Source: Saprospiraceae bacterium
GTDB lineage: Bacteria > Bacteroidota > Bacteroidia > Chitinophagales > Saprospiraceae
Assembly (NCBI GenBank): GCA_029262995.1
Contig: JAJCYH010000023.1
Coordinates: forward strand, 124,001-188,000
DNA: 64,000 nt
Reading direction: 5' to 3'
Under the pieces are notes generated by a model. That model saw only the letters and a list, made by a program, of their open reading frames with translations. It was not told the DNA's origin and ran no database searches. The translations under genes and the position numbers were made by a program. Positions 16,711 through 26,336 of this stretch are shown in pieces. Each line of letters opens with the position of its first letter. The first letter of the stretch is position 1.

Positions 16711-19286
16711 GATGTATCATACTATCTATTCTATTAAGCTCGTGTATCAACTTACAACTTGATTCACAACAAACCAACTCAATTCTTGACCTTCCTAATT
16801 CATCTCTAACAGTTAGTGAACTTCTGCTAATAATTGAATCACAAACAGACTATAACTTTAGTTATAATCCCCAGCAAATTCCTTTAAATAAAAAACTAAA
16901 GATTGCAGGAACACAAAACTCCTTAAAAGACATAATTGCTAGTATTGAAGAGCAATCCAATGTAAGTATAGATATAAATGAAATTCTAAAAAGAATAGTT
17001 ATACTTCCTCCTGCAACTTTTAACATTAGTGCTTTTGTCCTTGATTCTATATCTGGAGAATGCTTAATTGGTGCAATGATATTAGCTGATCATAAATTTA
17101 TAGCCAGCACAAATAATAATGGATACTTTAATGTAAACCTGGACTATAACAAACCATTAATCACAATCTACAACATAGGATATAACCAAAGGGTTTATGT
17201 AGCGAATCCCTATGAATCAGACAGCTTGATTATTACACTTATTCCCAAACTTGATCTTAATATTATTATCACTCCAGAAAAAGATCATCTAATTAATACA
17301 AATGAGTATATAGACCTTGGCAATATCAATAATCATTTTGGAACAGCAGGAACCAATGACTTGGTTCAGCAAATAAAATTTAGTCCCGGTGTTTCTTCAG
17401 GAGCAGAAGGACAAAATGGTTTTAACGTTCGAGGTGGAGGACCCCATCAAAATCTTATCTTAATAGATGATATGCCAATCTATGAGTCTAGCCACCTCGG
17501 AGGCCTATCGTCTATATTCCTACCCAGCTCTATTAAAAGTACTAGATTTATCAAGTCAGCATTCCCTGCTAGGTATGGAGGTCGATTATCAAGTGTTCTT
17601 GATGTTAGATTAAAAGACGGAAACAAAAACAATTATTCACGTGAATTATCACTTGGTCTCGAAGGAATTACTGGTCATATTGACGGTCCCATTGGAACAA
17701 ACACTTCTGTAAATCTTAATTTAAGAGCCAGTTGGTTTTCTGCAATTGCAAGTCCATTTGTTAAAGCGATTACAAATGTGCAAGATCTCAGCTTCAGATA
17801 TAATGACAGTTACTCAAAGATTACGCATTGGTTTACCAACACTAGCAAATTGAGCTTAAGTGCCTATTGGGGTGATGACCTTGTTAAAACAGCACGCAGT
17901 GAATTTGATGACGATAATATAGGGTTTCAGGACTATAATCGTATCTCTTGGGGCAATAGATTTATTTCATTAAAATGGGACAAACTACTTAATGAAAAGT
18001 GGCATTTGCAAACCAATATTGGAAGGTCAGATTATAACTACCGTAGTAGAGGATCTTTCAACAGAAGTTACTTAGATATGGACACTATTGCATTTAATGC
18101 TTTTGATATATTGTCGATTTCTGAATTGCGTAATTATGTAGCCAATGTAGAGTTGGATTATTACTCCCCTAACACAGGACAATACAAGTTTGGAATAAAC
18201 TACACCAACCATAGTAATTCACCTACTATTATAGAATCAAGAACTTTTGTAAATGAAGCAGAAGATCCTGTTATTACGGACACAAGTTATGTAGCGGATG
18301 AATTGGCTTTATTTGTCCAAAACAAATTTCCATTGTCAAGTAAGGTAAACTTTACTACAGGGATAAGAGGAAGTTTATATACGACCAACGAAAGCAACTA
18401 TTTCTTCTTGGAGCCTAGACTTTTACTTTCCTATGAACACGAAAATCATCAATTGAATTTTTCTTATTCCAGAGTAAGTCAATTTATCCATTTACTTTCA
18501 AATCCAGGCCTTGGTTTACCTTCGGACCTTTGGGTGCCAAGCACATCGAACGTGCCTCCTGAAATTAGCAATATATTCTCCATAGACTATTATAGAAAAA
18601 AACAAAATAGATCCTTTGGTCTATCTCTATGGTATAAAACTTTTGATAATATCATTGAGTATTCAAATCCTTCTATTATCATTTATTCGCTTATTATAAA
18701 TAATGAGTTGTACCAAGTGGAGGTCGACAATAGCAGTTGGGAAAGTAGAATCAGTTTTGGCAAGGGTCATGCCTTTGGTTTTGAGTCTTTTGCACAAGGC
18801 ACAATAGGTTCATTTGATCTAAATGTTAATTATGCTTATACAAGAACTCTTAGAGTTATTGGCAGCATAGATGGTGGCTCTGCCTTTCCTTATAAATTTG
18901 ATAGTCCTCATAATATTTCAGCTCAGATCAAGTATAGAGTAAATAATCATAATTCATTGGTGCTTAATTGGCAATTTGCTTCAGGCACTGCATACACGCT
19001 ACTAGACACACAAAGATTAGGTACAGATGGAGAACCCGTGTTGATACCTTCTTCCAGAAATAATTTCAGGCTTCCAGATTTTCATCATTTGGACATACAC
19101 TATCGTCTGGAAAAGAAGCTAAAGGGCGGAAGACTTATTTATGATATAGGCATTTACAATATATATAATCGCCTGAATGCCTTTTATGAATACCTCTCAC
19201 AAGACACACCTCAAGGCTCTCCTGAGTTGATTAAAGTTTCGATATATCCTATATTACCCCAATTTAACATTAGCTATATATGGTAG
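16701..19286 (+). CDS. TonB-dependent receptor with N-terminal STN signalling domain
   Basis: Outer-membrane transducer/transporter of 861 residues. In order: signal sequence (CIILSILLSSCINLQLDSQ), a secretin/TonB short N-terminal (STN) domain at about 30-105 that contacts FecR, a carboxypeptidase-regulatory-like domain at about 112-185 (FNISAFVLDSISGECLIGA), a plug domain (NDLVQQIKFSPGVSSG, FNVRGGGPHQNLILIDDMP), and a beta barrel to the C-terminus (FNISYIW). The start codon is TTG at 16701, overlapping fecR by 10 bases. It lacks the size (about 1000) of SusC proteins and has no SusD partner; a DUF4249 lipoprotein follows instead. The ligand is unknown. Confidence 0.92.
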   Translation: MSIRCIILSILLSSCINLQLDSQQTNSILDLPNSSLTVSELLLIIESQTDYNFSYNPQQIPLNKKLKIAGTQNSLKDIIASIEEQSNVSIDINEILKRIVILPPATFNISAFVLDSISGECLIGAMILADHKFIASTNNNGYFNVNLDYNKPLITIYNIGYNQRVYVANPYESDSLIITLIPKLDLNIIITPEKDHLINTNEYIDLGNINNHFGTAGTNDLVQQIKFSPGVSSGAEGQNGFNVRGGGPHQNLILIDDMPIYESSHLGGLSSIFLPSSIKSTRFIKSAFPARYGGRLSSVLDVRLKDGNKNNYSRELSLGLEGITGHIDGPIGTNTSVNLNLRASWFSAIASPFVKAITNVQDLSFRYNDSYSKITHWFTNTSKLSLSAYWGDDLVKTARSEFDDDNIGFQDYNRISWGNRFISLKWDKLLNEKWHLQTNIGRSDYNYRSRGSFNRSYLDMDTIAFNAFDILSISELRNYVANVELDYYSPNTGQYKFGINYTNHSNSPTIIESRTFVNEAEDPVITDTSYVADELALFVQNKFPLSSKVNFTTGIRGSLYTTNESNYFFLEPRLLLSYEHENHQLNFSYSRVSQFIHLLSNPGLGLPSDLWVPSTSNVPPEISNIFSIDYYRKKQNRSFGLSLWYKTFDNIIEYSNPSIIIYSLIINNELYQVEVDNSSWESRISFGKGHAFGFESFAQGTIGSFDLNVNYAYTRTLRVIGSIDGGSAFPYKFDSPHNISAQIKYRVNNHNSLVLNWQFASGTAYTLLDTQRLGTDGEPVLIPSSRNNFRLPDFHHLDIHYRLEKKLKGGRLIYDIGIYNIYNRLNAFYEYLSQDTPQGSPELIKVSIYPILPQFNISYIW

Positions 19287-19338
19287 CCTCCTATAATTAT
19301 TTGTAAACTTTCCAAATAAGTCCTAACTTACAGGACGA

Positions 19339-20376
19339 ATGCAAAAAGCACTTTTTGGCATATTAACTTTAATTCTTATCTATTCCTGTGAAGATAGACG
19401 TGAATTTGAAGTCAATGACTTTGAGAAAGAAATTGTTCTCAACGCTATCATTTCAACAGACTCGATCTGGAATATCAATTTGAGTTATACAAAATCCATC
19501 TTTGATGACACGGATTTTGAACAAATTAATAATGCCTCTGTCAAAATTAAAGACTTGTCAAATGGTCAAAGCTTTTTTCTTGATACAAAGAAAACTGGAA
19601 ATTACACTCGTGATCTCAATCCTGTTGAGGGACATGAATATGAAATAAATGTAAATATACCGTCAAGACAAGAAATCCATGCGATTACTTATGTTCCTAG
19701 TGTATTAGAAGTCGATGTTGTTTCAAATCTAGTAATTGATGAAAATGGGAATGAAAATATTGAAATTGGGTTGGAGATAACCGATAACCCAAATGAAGAA
19801 AATTACTATGTGTGGGAATTGCTTGAAGTTGATCCAAAGTATTTTAACGAAACCAAAGCAGCACCTATTTCAACTAAATATGAAGAAGAACCTGTTGACA
19901 ACGTAACACCTGAAGATCCAATCGATACTGATGGCGGAGGAATCAACCCTGGAAATATAGGTAATACCAATGGCACGCTAACGGCTGGAGATATTTTCAG
20001 CTTTAACACTCTTCAAGATGATAGTGAATATCAAAGCAAGAGTTTAAATGATCCTTCCTTCTTTTCAGAATCCGATGTAAAAGCAGGTAAGATAGCTAAT
20101 AAACTAATCTTGGCCAGTTCATTAATATCATCCATTAATGACAATTATGTGATAAATGAGTCTGGTACCATAGAAGAAGAAAGAGTACCTCTATTCGAAC
20201 TTAAGATTATGGCAGTTTCTTCTGATTTATATGATTATCTAAGAACTTATCAGCAATACAAAAGAAGTGAAATCATAAATTCTAGTTTTGCCGATCCTAT
20301 TATCATCCATTCTAATATCAGGAACGGCTTAGGTATTTTCGGTGGCTATAATTTGAAAAGTTTTTATATCTATTAA
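19339..20376 (+). CDS. DUF4249 lipoprotein
   Basis: Bacteroidota-specific DUF4249 family (345 residues), regularly encoded right after a TonB-dependent receptor of this type and probably its surface partner, in the way SusD partners SusC; that role is inferred from context. The N-terminus is a lipoprotein signal (FGILTLILIYSCEDRREF) with the acylated cysteine near residue 17. The N-terminal beta domain (IVLNAIISTDSIWNINLSY) matches the family. A low-complexity Gly/Asn/Pro/Asp linker lies near residues 190-215. It is 52 bases after the receptor and ends at a strong terminator. Confidence 0.85.
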   Translation: MQKALFGILTLILIYSCEDRREFEVNDFEKEIVLNAIISTDSIWNINLSYTKSIFDDTDFEQINNASVKIKDLSNGQSFFLDTKKTGNYTRDLNPVEGHEYEINVNIPSRQEIHAITYVPSVLEVDVVSNLVIDENGNENIEIGLEITDNPNEENYYVWELLEVDPKYFNETKAAPISTKYEEEPVDNVTPEDPIDTDGGGINPGNIGNTNGTLTAGDIFSFNTLQDDSEYQSKSLNDPSFFSESDVKAGKIANKLILASSLISSINDNYVINESGTIEEERVPLFELKIMAVSSDLYDYLRTYQQYKRSEIINSSFADPIIIHSNIRNGLGIFGGYNLKSFYIY

Positions 20377-20407
20377 TAAAGAGAAAAGAACAATCTAATA
20401 ATTAACA

Positions 20408-20440
20408 AAAAAGGCTTAATGAATCTCATTAAGCCTTTTT
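20408..20440. terminator. Strong bidirectional terminator
   Basis: A 15-bp perfect stem, AAAAAGGCTTAATGA (20408-20422) and TCATTAAGCCTTTTT (20426-20440), with a 3-base loop and A/T runs on both flanks. It separates the convergent DUF4249 and lpdA genes and can work in both directions. Confidence 0.9.
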
Positions 20441-20462
20441 CTATTTCATTAATGCTAGTAAT

Positions 20463-21863
20463 CTACAAGTGAATAACTTCTCCAAAAGCAGCAGCGGATG
20501 CTTCCATAATTGCTTCACTCATTGTAGGGTGTGGGTGAATTGATTTAATTATCTCATGACCTGTGGTTTCAAGATTCATGGCAACAACGATTTCAGCAAT
20601 CATTTCTGTTACATTGTATCCGATCATATGAGCACCCAATAGCTCACCATATTTTGCATCATAAATAATCTTTACAAAACCATCTTTTGCTCCCGCAGCA
20701 CTCGCTTTACCAGAGGCTGAAAAAGGGAATTTGCCAACCTTTAATTCATATCCTGCTTCCTTAGCCATCGTTTCAGTCATGCCTACAGAAGCGACCTCGG
20801 GAACGCAGTAAGTACAAGAAGGAATTACTTTATAGTTTATGGGTTGGACATCCATACCTTTTATTCTCTCCACACATAAAATACCTTCGGCACTTGCTAC
20901 GTGTGCTAAGGCTGGCGTATCCAACACATCCCCAATAGCATATATACCCGGTACATTTGTATTGTAATATTCATCTACAACAATTCTGCCTCCTTTATCC
21001 GTCTCTATCCCTAAAGCTTCAATGCCAATATTTTCTGTGTTAGGCATGATTCCAGCAGCACTTAAAACAACATCACATTCAATTGTATCTGTTGCACCAC
21101 TTTTTCTGTTTTTTACATTGACCTTTATTGTCTTAGATTTTGTATCAACAGATTCGACCGAAGTATTAGCTAATACTTTCATCCCACTTTTTTTGAAAAC
21201 CTTTCCCAATTCCTTGGAAACATCATCATCTTCTCTAGGAAGCAATCCATTTTCCATAAATTCGACAACTGTTACTTCAGACCCAATGGACTGATAAAAG
21301 TAAGCGAACTCAACACCTATTGCTCCTGCACCTATAACTACCATCCGTTTAGGAAGAGATTCCAAAATCATTGCCTTTCTATAGTCAATGATTTTCTCAC
21401 CATCTATAGGGATATTTGGCAATGCTTTAGATCTTGCGCCTGTTGCTACAATGATATGGTCCGCGGAATACTCTTTACGAGCTCCATTGGCATCCGTAAC
21501 AACAACTTTTTTACCCCTTGCTAAGATGCCGTTACCTTCGAGTACTGTAATCTTGTTCTTTTTCATCAAAAAGCTGATTCCTTTGCTCATGCCATTTGCA
21601 ACCCCTCTACTTCGTTGAATCATTTTATCAAAATTTGCAGCTGCTTTCGAAACTGTAATTCCATAATCCTCTGCATGAGAGATATAATTAAATACCTGAG
21701 CTGATTTCAACAATGCCTTTGTTGGAATACATCCCCAATTCAAGCAGATACCTCCTAAACTCTCTCTTTCGACGATCGCTACATTCATTCCCAATTGAGC
21801 AGCTCTTATGGCTGCTACATATCCTCCAGGACCACTACCCAATACAATTAAATCAAAATTCAT
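20463..21863 (-). CDS. lpdA: Dihydrolipoyl dehydrogenase
   Basis: E3 subunit of pyruvate and 2-oxoglutarate dehydrogenase complexes; reoxidises dihydrolipoamide with FAD and NAD+. The FAD-binding GSGPGG motif is near residue 10, the redox-active disulfide is in GGICLNWGCIPTKAL, the NAD-binding site is VVIGAGAIGVEFA, and the C-terminal dimerisation motif with catalytic His-Glu is SIHPHPTMSEA. The ATG at 21863 fits the family start (MNFDLIVLGSGPGG); an upstream ATG at 21896 would add eleven residues. It is not next to the E1 or E2 genes here. Confidence 0.96.
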   Translation of the reverse strand: MNFDLIVLGSGPGGYVAAIRAAQLGMNVAIVERESLGGICLNWGCIPTKALLKSAQVFNYISHAEDYGITVSKAAANFDKMIQRSRGVANGMSKGISFLMKKNKITVLEGNGILARGKKVVVTDANGARKEYSADHIIVATGARSKALPNIPIDGEKIIDYRKAMILESLPKRMVVIGAGAIGVEFAYFYQSIGSEVTVVEFMENGLLPREDDDVSKELGKVFKKSGMKVLANTSVESVDTKSKTIKVNVKNRKSGATDTIECDVVLSAAGIMPNTENIGIEALGIETDKGGRIVVDEYYNTNVPGIYAIGDVLDTPALAHVASAEGILCVERIKGMDVQPINYKVIPSCTYCVPEVASVGMTETMAKEAGYELKVGKFPFSASGKASAAGAKDGFVKIIYDAKYGELLGAHMIGYNVTEMIAEIVVAMNLETTGHEIIKSIHPHPTMSEAIMEASAAAFGEVIHL

Positions 21864-22249
21864 ATCTGTATAAAATTTTGCGCAAATATATGACAAATGT
21901 CTAAGTCTTGTTTAATGCGTATGTAGATCAAATTCATATTTGACTACTATAATTCAAAGCTACCTTGCTTTGAACACAATTGGTTTGACTTAGCTTAATT
22001 TAAAGTTCTGAAACCATAAGGAATTTTCCGAAAGCTAAAATTAATCGATCCTTTGAAGCAGAATTTATAAATTCATAAAAACTAAAGCTCCAAAAAAGAT
22101 TAATCAGACAACAATATTATTGAAACAATCTTGTATACTCAATTGTATATTAATTGTGTTAAGTGGTTGTAGAATGTATATGTTAAATGTAATTTTTAAA
22201 ATCAAAAAGAAAATAATCTATATTCGCTTGAAATAACTTAAGTAAATAA
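21864..22249. other. Intergenic region between lpdA and coaD
   Basis: About 390 bases without a recognisable gene, RNA or repeat. On the minus strand TATATTTG at 21890-21883 fits the -7 consensus TAnnTTTG and lies 20 bases before the lpdA ATG; its -33 box is not evident. For coaD only a weak match (TATATTCG) is seen shortly before its start. Nothing else stands out. Confidence 0.5.
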
Positions 22250-22738
22250 GTGGCAGACAAAATAGCAATATTCCCAGGTTCATTTGACCCGATAACTCTA
22301 GGTCACGTTGATATAATCCGAAGAGGTGCATTGATTTTTGATAAGATATATTTAGCCGTTGGGGAAAACGCCAATAAAAACACATTATTCACACTCGAAC
22401 AACGCCTCAAATGGCTATATGATGTAGCCAAAGAAATGGACAATGTTAACGTTTTAAGTTACAAAGGTTTAACTGCTCATTTTGCTAAAGAGTTTAATGC
22501 CAAGTATCTATTAAGAGGTCTAAGGAATGCTTCTGACTTTGATTATGAAAAAACAATTTCTCAACTCAATCATATTGTGGGTGAAGGCCTGGAAACTGTC
22601 TTCTTTATTTCTCATCCAGCATTTAGCCACATTAGTAGTAGTATAGTCCGAGAGATTATAAAGGGGCAAGGTGACGTTAGTCCTTTTGTGCCTGAAAAAA
22701 TACACATGGATTTAAAAAACAATTATTATAAAAACTAA
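22250..22738 (+). CDS. coaD: Pantetheine-phosphate adenylyltransferase
   Basis: Transfers AMP from ATP to 4'-phosphopantetheine, the fourth step of coenzyme A synthesis. The nucleotidyltransferase motif GSFDPITLGHVDII (T/HxGH) is near residues 9-22, and the C-terminal ISSSIVREI motif is present (HISSSIVREIIKGQGDV). Length 162 is normal. The start is GTG at 22250. The gene ends two bases before pruA, so the two are cotranscribed. Confidence 0.95.
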   Translation: MADKIAIFPGSFDPITLGHVDIIRRGALIFDKIYLAVGENANKNTLFTLEQRLKWLYDVAKEMDNVNVLSYKGLTAHFAKEFNAKYLLRGLRNASDFDYEKTISQLNHIVGEGLETVFFISHPAFSHISSSIVREIIKGQGDVSPFVPEKIHMDLKNNYYKN

Positions 22739-22740
22739 AT

Positions 22741-24372
22741 ATGTCAAACGCTATTTACACCGTTCCACAGGCTCAAAATGAGCCAGTATATTCGTATGCT
22801 CCTTCAAGCCCAGAAAGAAAGTCCTTAAAAAAGGCTATTGAACAGCTTAGATCTAAAGAAATTTCAATCCCGATGGTCATTAACGGTGAAGATGTTTACA
22901 CAGACAATAGGAAATCTATTGCTCCTCCTCATGATATTCATCACAAGCTTGGTGAATTTAGCAGAGGTGGAAAAGAGCACGTGCAAAATGCGATAAACGC
23001 AGCTTTGAAAGCTAAAGATTCGTGGGAGAAAATGCCATGGCAAGATCGAGCAGCTATTTTTCTTAAAGCTGCTGATTTAATCACTGGCCCTTACAGAGCA
23101 GAATTTAATGCAGCAACCATGCTCTGCCAATCAAAAAACGCTTACCAAGCAGAAATTGATTCTATTTGTGAATTTGCTGATTTCCTCAGGTTTAATGTGC
23201 AATTTATGACCGATATCTACAAGCAGCAACCTATGAGTTCAGCCGGAGTTTGGAACAGAACAGAATACAGACCTCTGGAAGGATTCGTATTTGCCTTAAC
23301 CCCATTTAATTTTACTGCTATTGCTGGAAACTTACCAGCTACTCCCGCACTTCTTGGCAATACTGTAGTATGGAAGCCAGCTGAATCACAAATATATTCA
23401 GCTCATTATATTATGAAAATATTCAAGGAAGCAGGACTTCCTGATGGTGTAATAAATTTAATTTACGTTGATGGACCTACTACAGGTGATGTTATTTTTT
23501 CTCACCCTGAATTTGCAGGGCTACATTTTACTGGCAGTACCGGTGTATTTAAATCCATATGGCAAACAATTGCCAATAACCTAGAAATGTACAGAGGATT
23601 TCCTAGGATTGTTGGAGAGACTGGAGGTAAAGATTTTGTTGTAGCTCACCCTTCAGCAAATCCTAAACAAGTTTCCACTGCTTTAACAAGAGGTGCATTC
23701 GAATACCAAGGTCAAAAATGTTCTGCTGCTTCAAGAGCATATATTCCTAAATCTTTATGGCCAGAGATAAAAGCAGCAATGATTAAAGATATTGAAAGTA
23801 TTAAAGTGGGGCCTGTAGAAGATTTTTCAAATTATGTCAATGCTGTTATTGATGAAAAATCATTCGATAAAATTTCAAACTACATTGATGACATCAAGGC
23901 TTCATCTGATGCATCTATAATCGCTGGTGGAAATTACGATAAGTCTAAAGGTTACTTTATTGAACCAACCGTAGTTGTTGCGAACAATCCAAAGTTCAAA
24001 ACTATGTGCGAAGAAATATTTGGACCTGTTCTAACCATTTATGTTTATGAAGATCATGAATTCAATGAAATCTTGAAATTGGTAGATAACACATCACCAT
24101 ATTCTTTGACAGGATCATTGTTCGCAAGAGACAGAGCTGTTATTAAAGAAGCATCTTACGCCCTTAGAAATGCTTCTGGCAACTATTACATCAATGATAA
24201 GCCAACTGGTGCTGTCGTTGGCCAACAGCCATTTGGAGGCGCAAGAGCTTCTGGAACCAATGACAAAGCAGGATCAGTTCTGAACCTTTATAGATGGTTA
24301 TCTCCAAGGACGATCAAAGAGACCTTTGCTGCTCCCGTTGATTATCGTTATAGTTTTCACTCAGAGGAATAA
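22741..24372 (+). CDS. pruA: Delta-1-pyrroline-5-carboxylate dehydrogenase
   Basis: Oxidises glutamate semialdehyde/P5C to glutamate with NAD+, the second step of proline degradation. Aldehyde dehydrogenase fold of 543 residues like the eukaryotic ALDH4 type: LTPFNFTAIAGNLPATPAL, the Rossmann motif FTGSTGVF, the catalytic glutamate in GETGGKD and catalytic cysteine in YQGQKCSAASR, and the C-terminal PFGGARASGTNDKAG. There is no proline dehydrogenase domain, so PutA is not formed and proB-type oxidation must be encoded elsewhere. Convergent with the rhomboid gene, five bases apart. Confidence 0.95.
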   Translation: MSNAIYTVPQAQNEPVYSYAPSSPERKSLKKAIEQLRSKEISIPMVINGEDVYTDNRKSIAPPHDIHHKLGEFSRGGKEHVQNAINAALKAKDSWEKMPWQDRAAIFLKAADLITGPYRAEFNAATMLCQSKNAYQAEIDSICEFADFLRFNVQFMTDIYKQQPMSSAGVWNRTEYRPLEGFVFALTPFNFTAIAGNLPATPALLGNTVVWKPAESQIYSAHYIMKIFKEAGLPDGVINLIYVDGPTTGDVIFSHPEFAGLHFTGSTGVFKSIWQTIANNLEMYRGFPRIVGETGGKDFVVAHPSANPKQVSTALTRGAFEYQGQKCSAASRAYIPKSLWPEIKAAMIKDIESIKVGPVEDFSNYVNAVIDEKSFDKISNYIDDIKASSDASIIAGGNYDKSKGYFIEPTVVVANNPKFKTMCEEIFGPVLTIYVYEDHEFNEILKLVDNTSPYSLTGSLFARDRAVIKEASYALRNASGNYYINDKPTGAVVGQQPFGGARASGTNDKAGSVLNLYRWLSPRTIKETFAAPVDYRYSFHSEE

Positions 24373-24377
24373 AAGAA

Positions 24378-25010
24378 TTAAAAGAATGGGGGAGGCCACA
24401 TTGGGCCTTCTATTATTCTTTCAGAAAAAATTCTTAGAACCATTGGTTTCGTTACGATAAGGAATATAATTCCATAAAGAGCACCATATAAATGGGCACT
24501 ATGTCCTATTCCATCTGACCTATTCTTTTTATCTGACCAATGCGAATAAAAAATATAACCTAGGGCAAAAACGATTGCGGGAACAGGTGGATATAAAAAC
24601 CAATTCCATGGATCCAAAAGGCAATAAATCAAGACCAAAGCGGAAGTTGCGCCTGATGCCCCAACAGCTGCATATGAACTATTGTTTTTATGTCTGAAAT
24701 GCGTAGGTAAATCTGCTACAACAATTGAACTTAGATAAAGAAATAGAAAATACAAAGACCCCAAAGCTTCTCCATATAGAACACCAAAACTTGACTCTAT
24801 ATATTGACCAAACATGTATAAAACAAACAAGTTGATCAATAAGTGAGAAAGGTTGCCATGAACAAATCCACTACTGAGAAGACGGTAGTATTGTTTATTG
24901 TGGTGCTCCGAATAAGGGTGGTGTTTGAGAGAATTAATTATATTGTAATTATTAAATCCTTGATAGGAGATTAATCCAGTGATGATTATAATAGCAAGTG
25001 TAATGGTCAT
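24378..25010 (-). CDS. Rhomboid-family intramembrane serine protease
   Basis: Inner-membrane protease of 210 residues with about six transmembrane helices. The catalytic serine is S119 in GASGATS and the catalytic histidine is H173 in GHSAHLYGALYG. The oxyanion-region motif HGNLSHLLINLFVLYMFG is present at about 51-68. The substrate is unknown. The next gene on the same strand upstream is rlmH, 62 bases away. Confidence 0.92.
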   Translation of the reverse strand: MTITLAIIIITGLISYQGFNNYNIINSLKHHPYSEHHNKQYYRLLSSGFVHGNLSHLLINLFVLYMFGQYIESSFGVLYGEALGSLYFLFLYLSSIVVADLPTHFRHKNNSSYAAVGASGATSALVLIYCLLDPWNWFLYPPVPAIVFALGYIFYSHWSDKKNRSDGIGHSAHLYGALYGIIFLIVTKPMVLRIFSERIIEGPMWPPPFF

Positions 25011-25072
25011 AATTTATTGAATTGGTTAAAAGTACTTGAAATAATACATTTAATAAAACCATTCTAAATCTA

Positions 25073-25543
25073 TTAATCATTATGGTAAGGTTCATTTTTC
25101 ATTATGCTAAATGCCCTGTAAATTTGTTCCAATAATACAAGTCTAGCCATATGATGAGGCAAAGTCATCTTTGACAATGAAATTAGCTCCTGACTCGAGG
25201 ATTTGAAATCATCACTGAAGCCATAAGCTCCACCAATTACAAAACTTATGTTATTTCTTGTGGTCATTAGACTTTCGAGATGTTTGGAAAAACCTCTAGA
25301 GTCATAGGCCTTTCCTGTCTCATCTAATAAAATGATATAGCTTCCTTCTTTTAATTTGCATTGAAAAAGCTTATATTCTGCTTTTAGCATTTCATCTTTA
25401 GGCAATGAATTAGAAAGTTTAAGGGGGTTGATTTGATTAATTTCAAATCGAGTATATCGCTTTATCCTTTTGGTAAATTCACACTCAGCTTCTGAATATA
25501 TATTTTTTGAACTTTTACCTATATAAATTAAATCTATCGCCAT
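25073..25543 (-). CDS. rlmH: 23S rRNA (pseudouridine-1915 N3) methyltransferase RlmH
   Basis: SPOUT-class methyltransferase that acts on pseudouridine 1915 of helix 69 in assembled ribosomes. The SAM-binding knot region is visible as ILLDETGKAYDSRGFSKHL, FVIGGAYGFSDDF and SLSKMTLPHHMARLVLLEQIYRAF. Length 156 is normal. The C-terminus reads YHND where most members end in YHH or YHK, a small deviation next to the active site. It lies four bases downstream of the CHAP gene. Confidence 0.95.
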   Translation of the reverse strand: MAIDLIYIGKSSKNIYSEAECEFTKRIKRYTRFEINQINPLKLSNSLPKDEMLKAEYKLFQCKLKEGSYIILLDETGKAYDSRGFSKHLESLMTTRNNISFVIGGAYGFSDDFKSSSQELISLSKMTLPHHMARLVLLEQIYRAFSIMKNEPYHND

Positions 25544-25547
25544 CCTA

Positions 25548-26153
25548 TCATTTTCTCAACCATCCTAAAATACTTTTGTCAGAAACATAATAAAGACCTT
25601 CATAATAGACGAGAGAATAAGATGAACGAGAATGATGACCTACATTTTGTTGAATGATTTCAATAACCTGCCCTTTTGAATAACAAACAATTCCAGTATG
25701 ACCAAATTTATTATTATGGCTTGGGCCAAAAATTAAGATATCACCTGGTAAAGGTCTTTCTTTTGATCCATTGGTATATTGAATCAATCCTCTTTGTGGA
25801 TTAACCAGCCCATCTTGGATCTCTTTATTATAAAGATCTTTTGCATTCCCAAAGGCATCTGGCATTTTATGGTTGTAAATTATATAATAATATCTTTTAA
25901 CAAATTCAACGCATTGATATTTGAGACCTAGATTATATCCATCTTCTGTAATATTTCTTCCCAATACATTAGAGCGTTTCCCATTATAATATACGGGTAC
26001 CTTGTTATATACATCTATAAGCTCACCTATTTTAAATCTATTCTCTTTTGTTGGAGAAGAAGATTCAATGAATGCACTATTGTTATTATTTAACAGGGGT
26101 AAATGTCCTAGTAATAGAACAAGCAATAATTTAATGTGTGTGTTTATAAGCAT
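25548..26153 (-). CDS. Secreted CHAP-domain amidase
   Basis: CHAP (cysteine, histidine-dependent amidohydrolase/peptidase) protein of 201 residues. An N-terminal signal (IKLLLVLLLGHLPLL) is followed by the CHAP fold with catalytic C81 in YQCVEFVKRYY and H152 in FGHTGIVCY; PGDILIF before the histidine is also typical. Such enzymes cleave peptidoglycan stem peptides or glutathionylspermidine-like amides. There is no cell-wall-binding domain. It precedes rlmH by four bases and is probably cotranscribed with it. Confidence 0.85.
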   Translation of the reverse strand: MLINTHIKLLLVLLLGHLPLLNNNNSAFIESSSPTKENRFKIGELIDVYNKVPVYYNGKRSNVLGRNITEDGYNLGLKYQCVEFVKRYYYIIYNHKMPDAFGNAKDLYNKEIQDGLVNPQRGLIQYTNGSKERPLPGDILIFGPSHNNKFGHTGIVCYSKGQVIEIIQQNVGHHSRSSYSLVYYEGLYYVSDKSILGWLRK

Positions 26154-26306
26154 CTGGGCCTGTAAAGTTTTAAAATTTTCAATTCCATGGCAAATCTAGC
26201 ATAACACTTTCAAATCTGAAAACAGTATAACGATCAAAATTTAATCGAATTTCACATATCCACAGATTTCTGATTTAATATGTCTACATATTGATTATAC
26301 ATTTTA

Positions 26307-26314
26307 TAAATTTG
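26307..26314 (+). promoter_or_regulatory. Candidate -7 box of ffh
   Basis: TAAATTTG matches the Bacteroidota -7 consensus TAnnTTTG and lies 23 bases before the ffh start codon, followed by the usual C. No clear TTTG box is present 19-21 bases upstream, so confidence is moderate. Confidence 0.4.
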
Positions 26315-26336
26315 CCGAGCATATAAATAAAAGAGA

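Noticed and set aside
21864-22249. Long gap examined for tRNA or small RNA genes
   Set aside because: No cloverleaf, no GC-rich hairpin with a T run and no conserved RNA motif found by eye.
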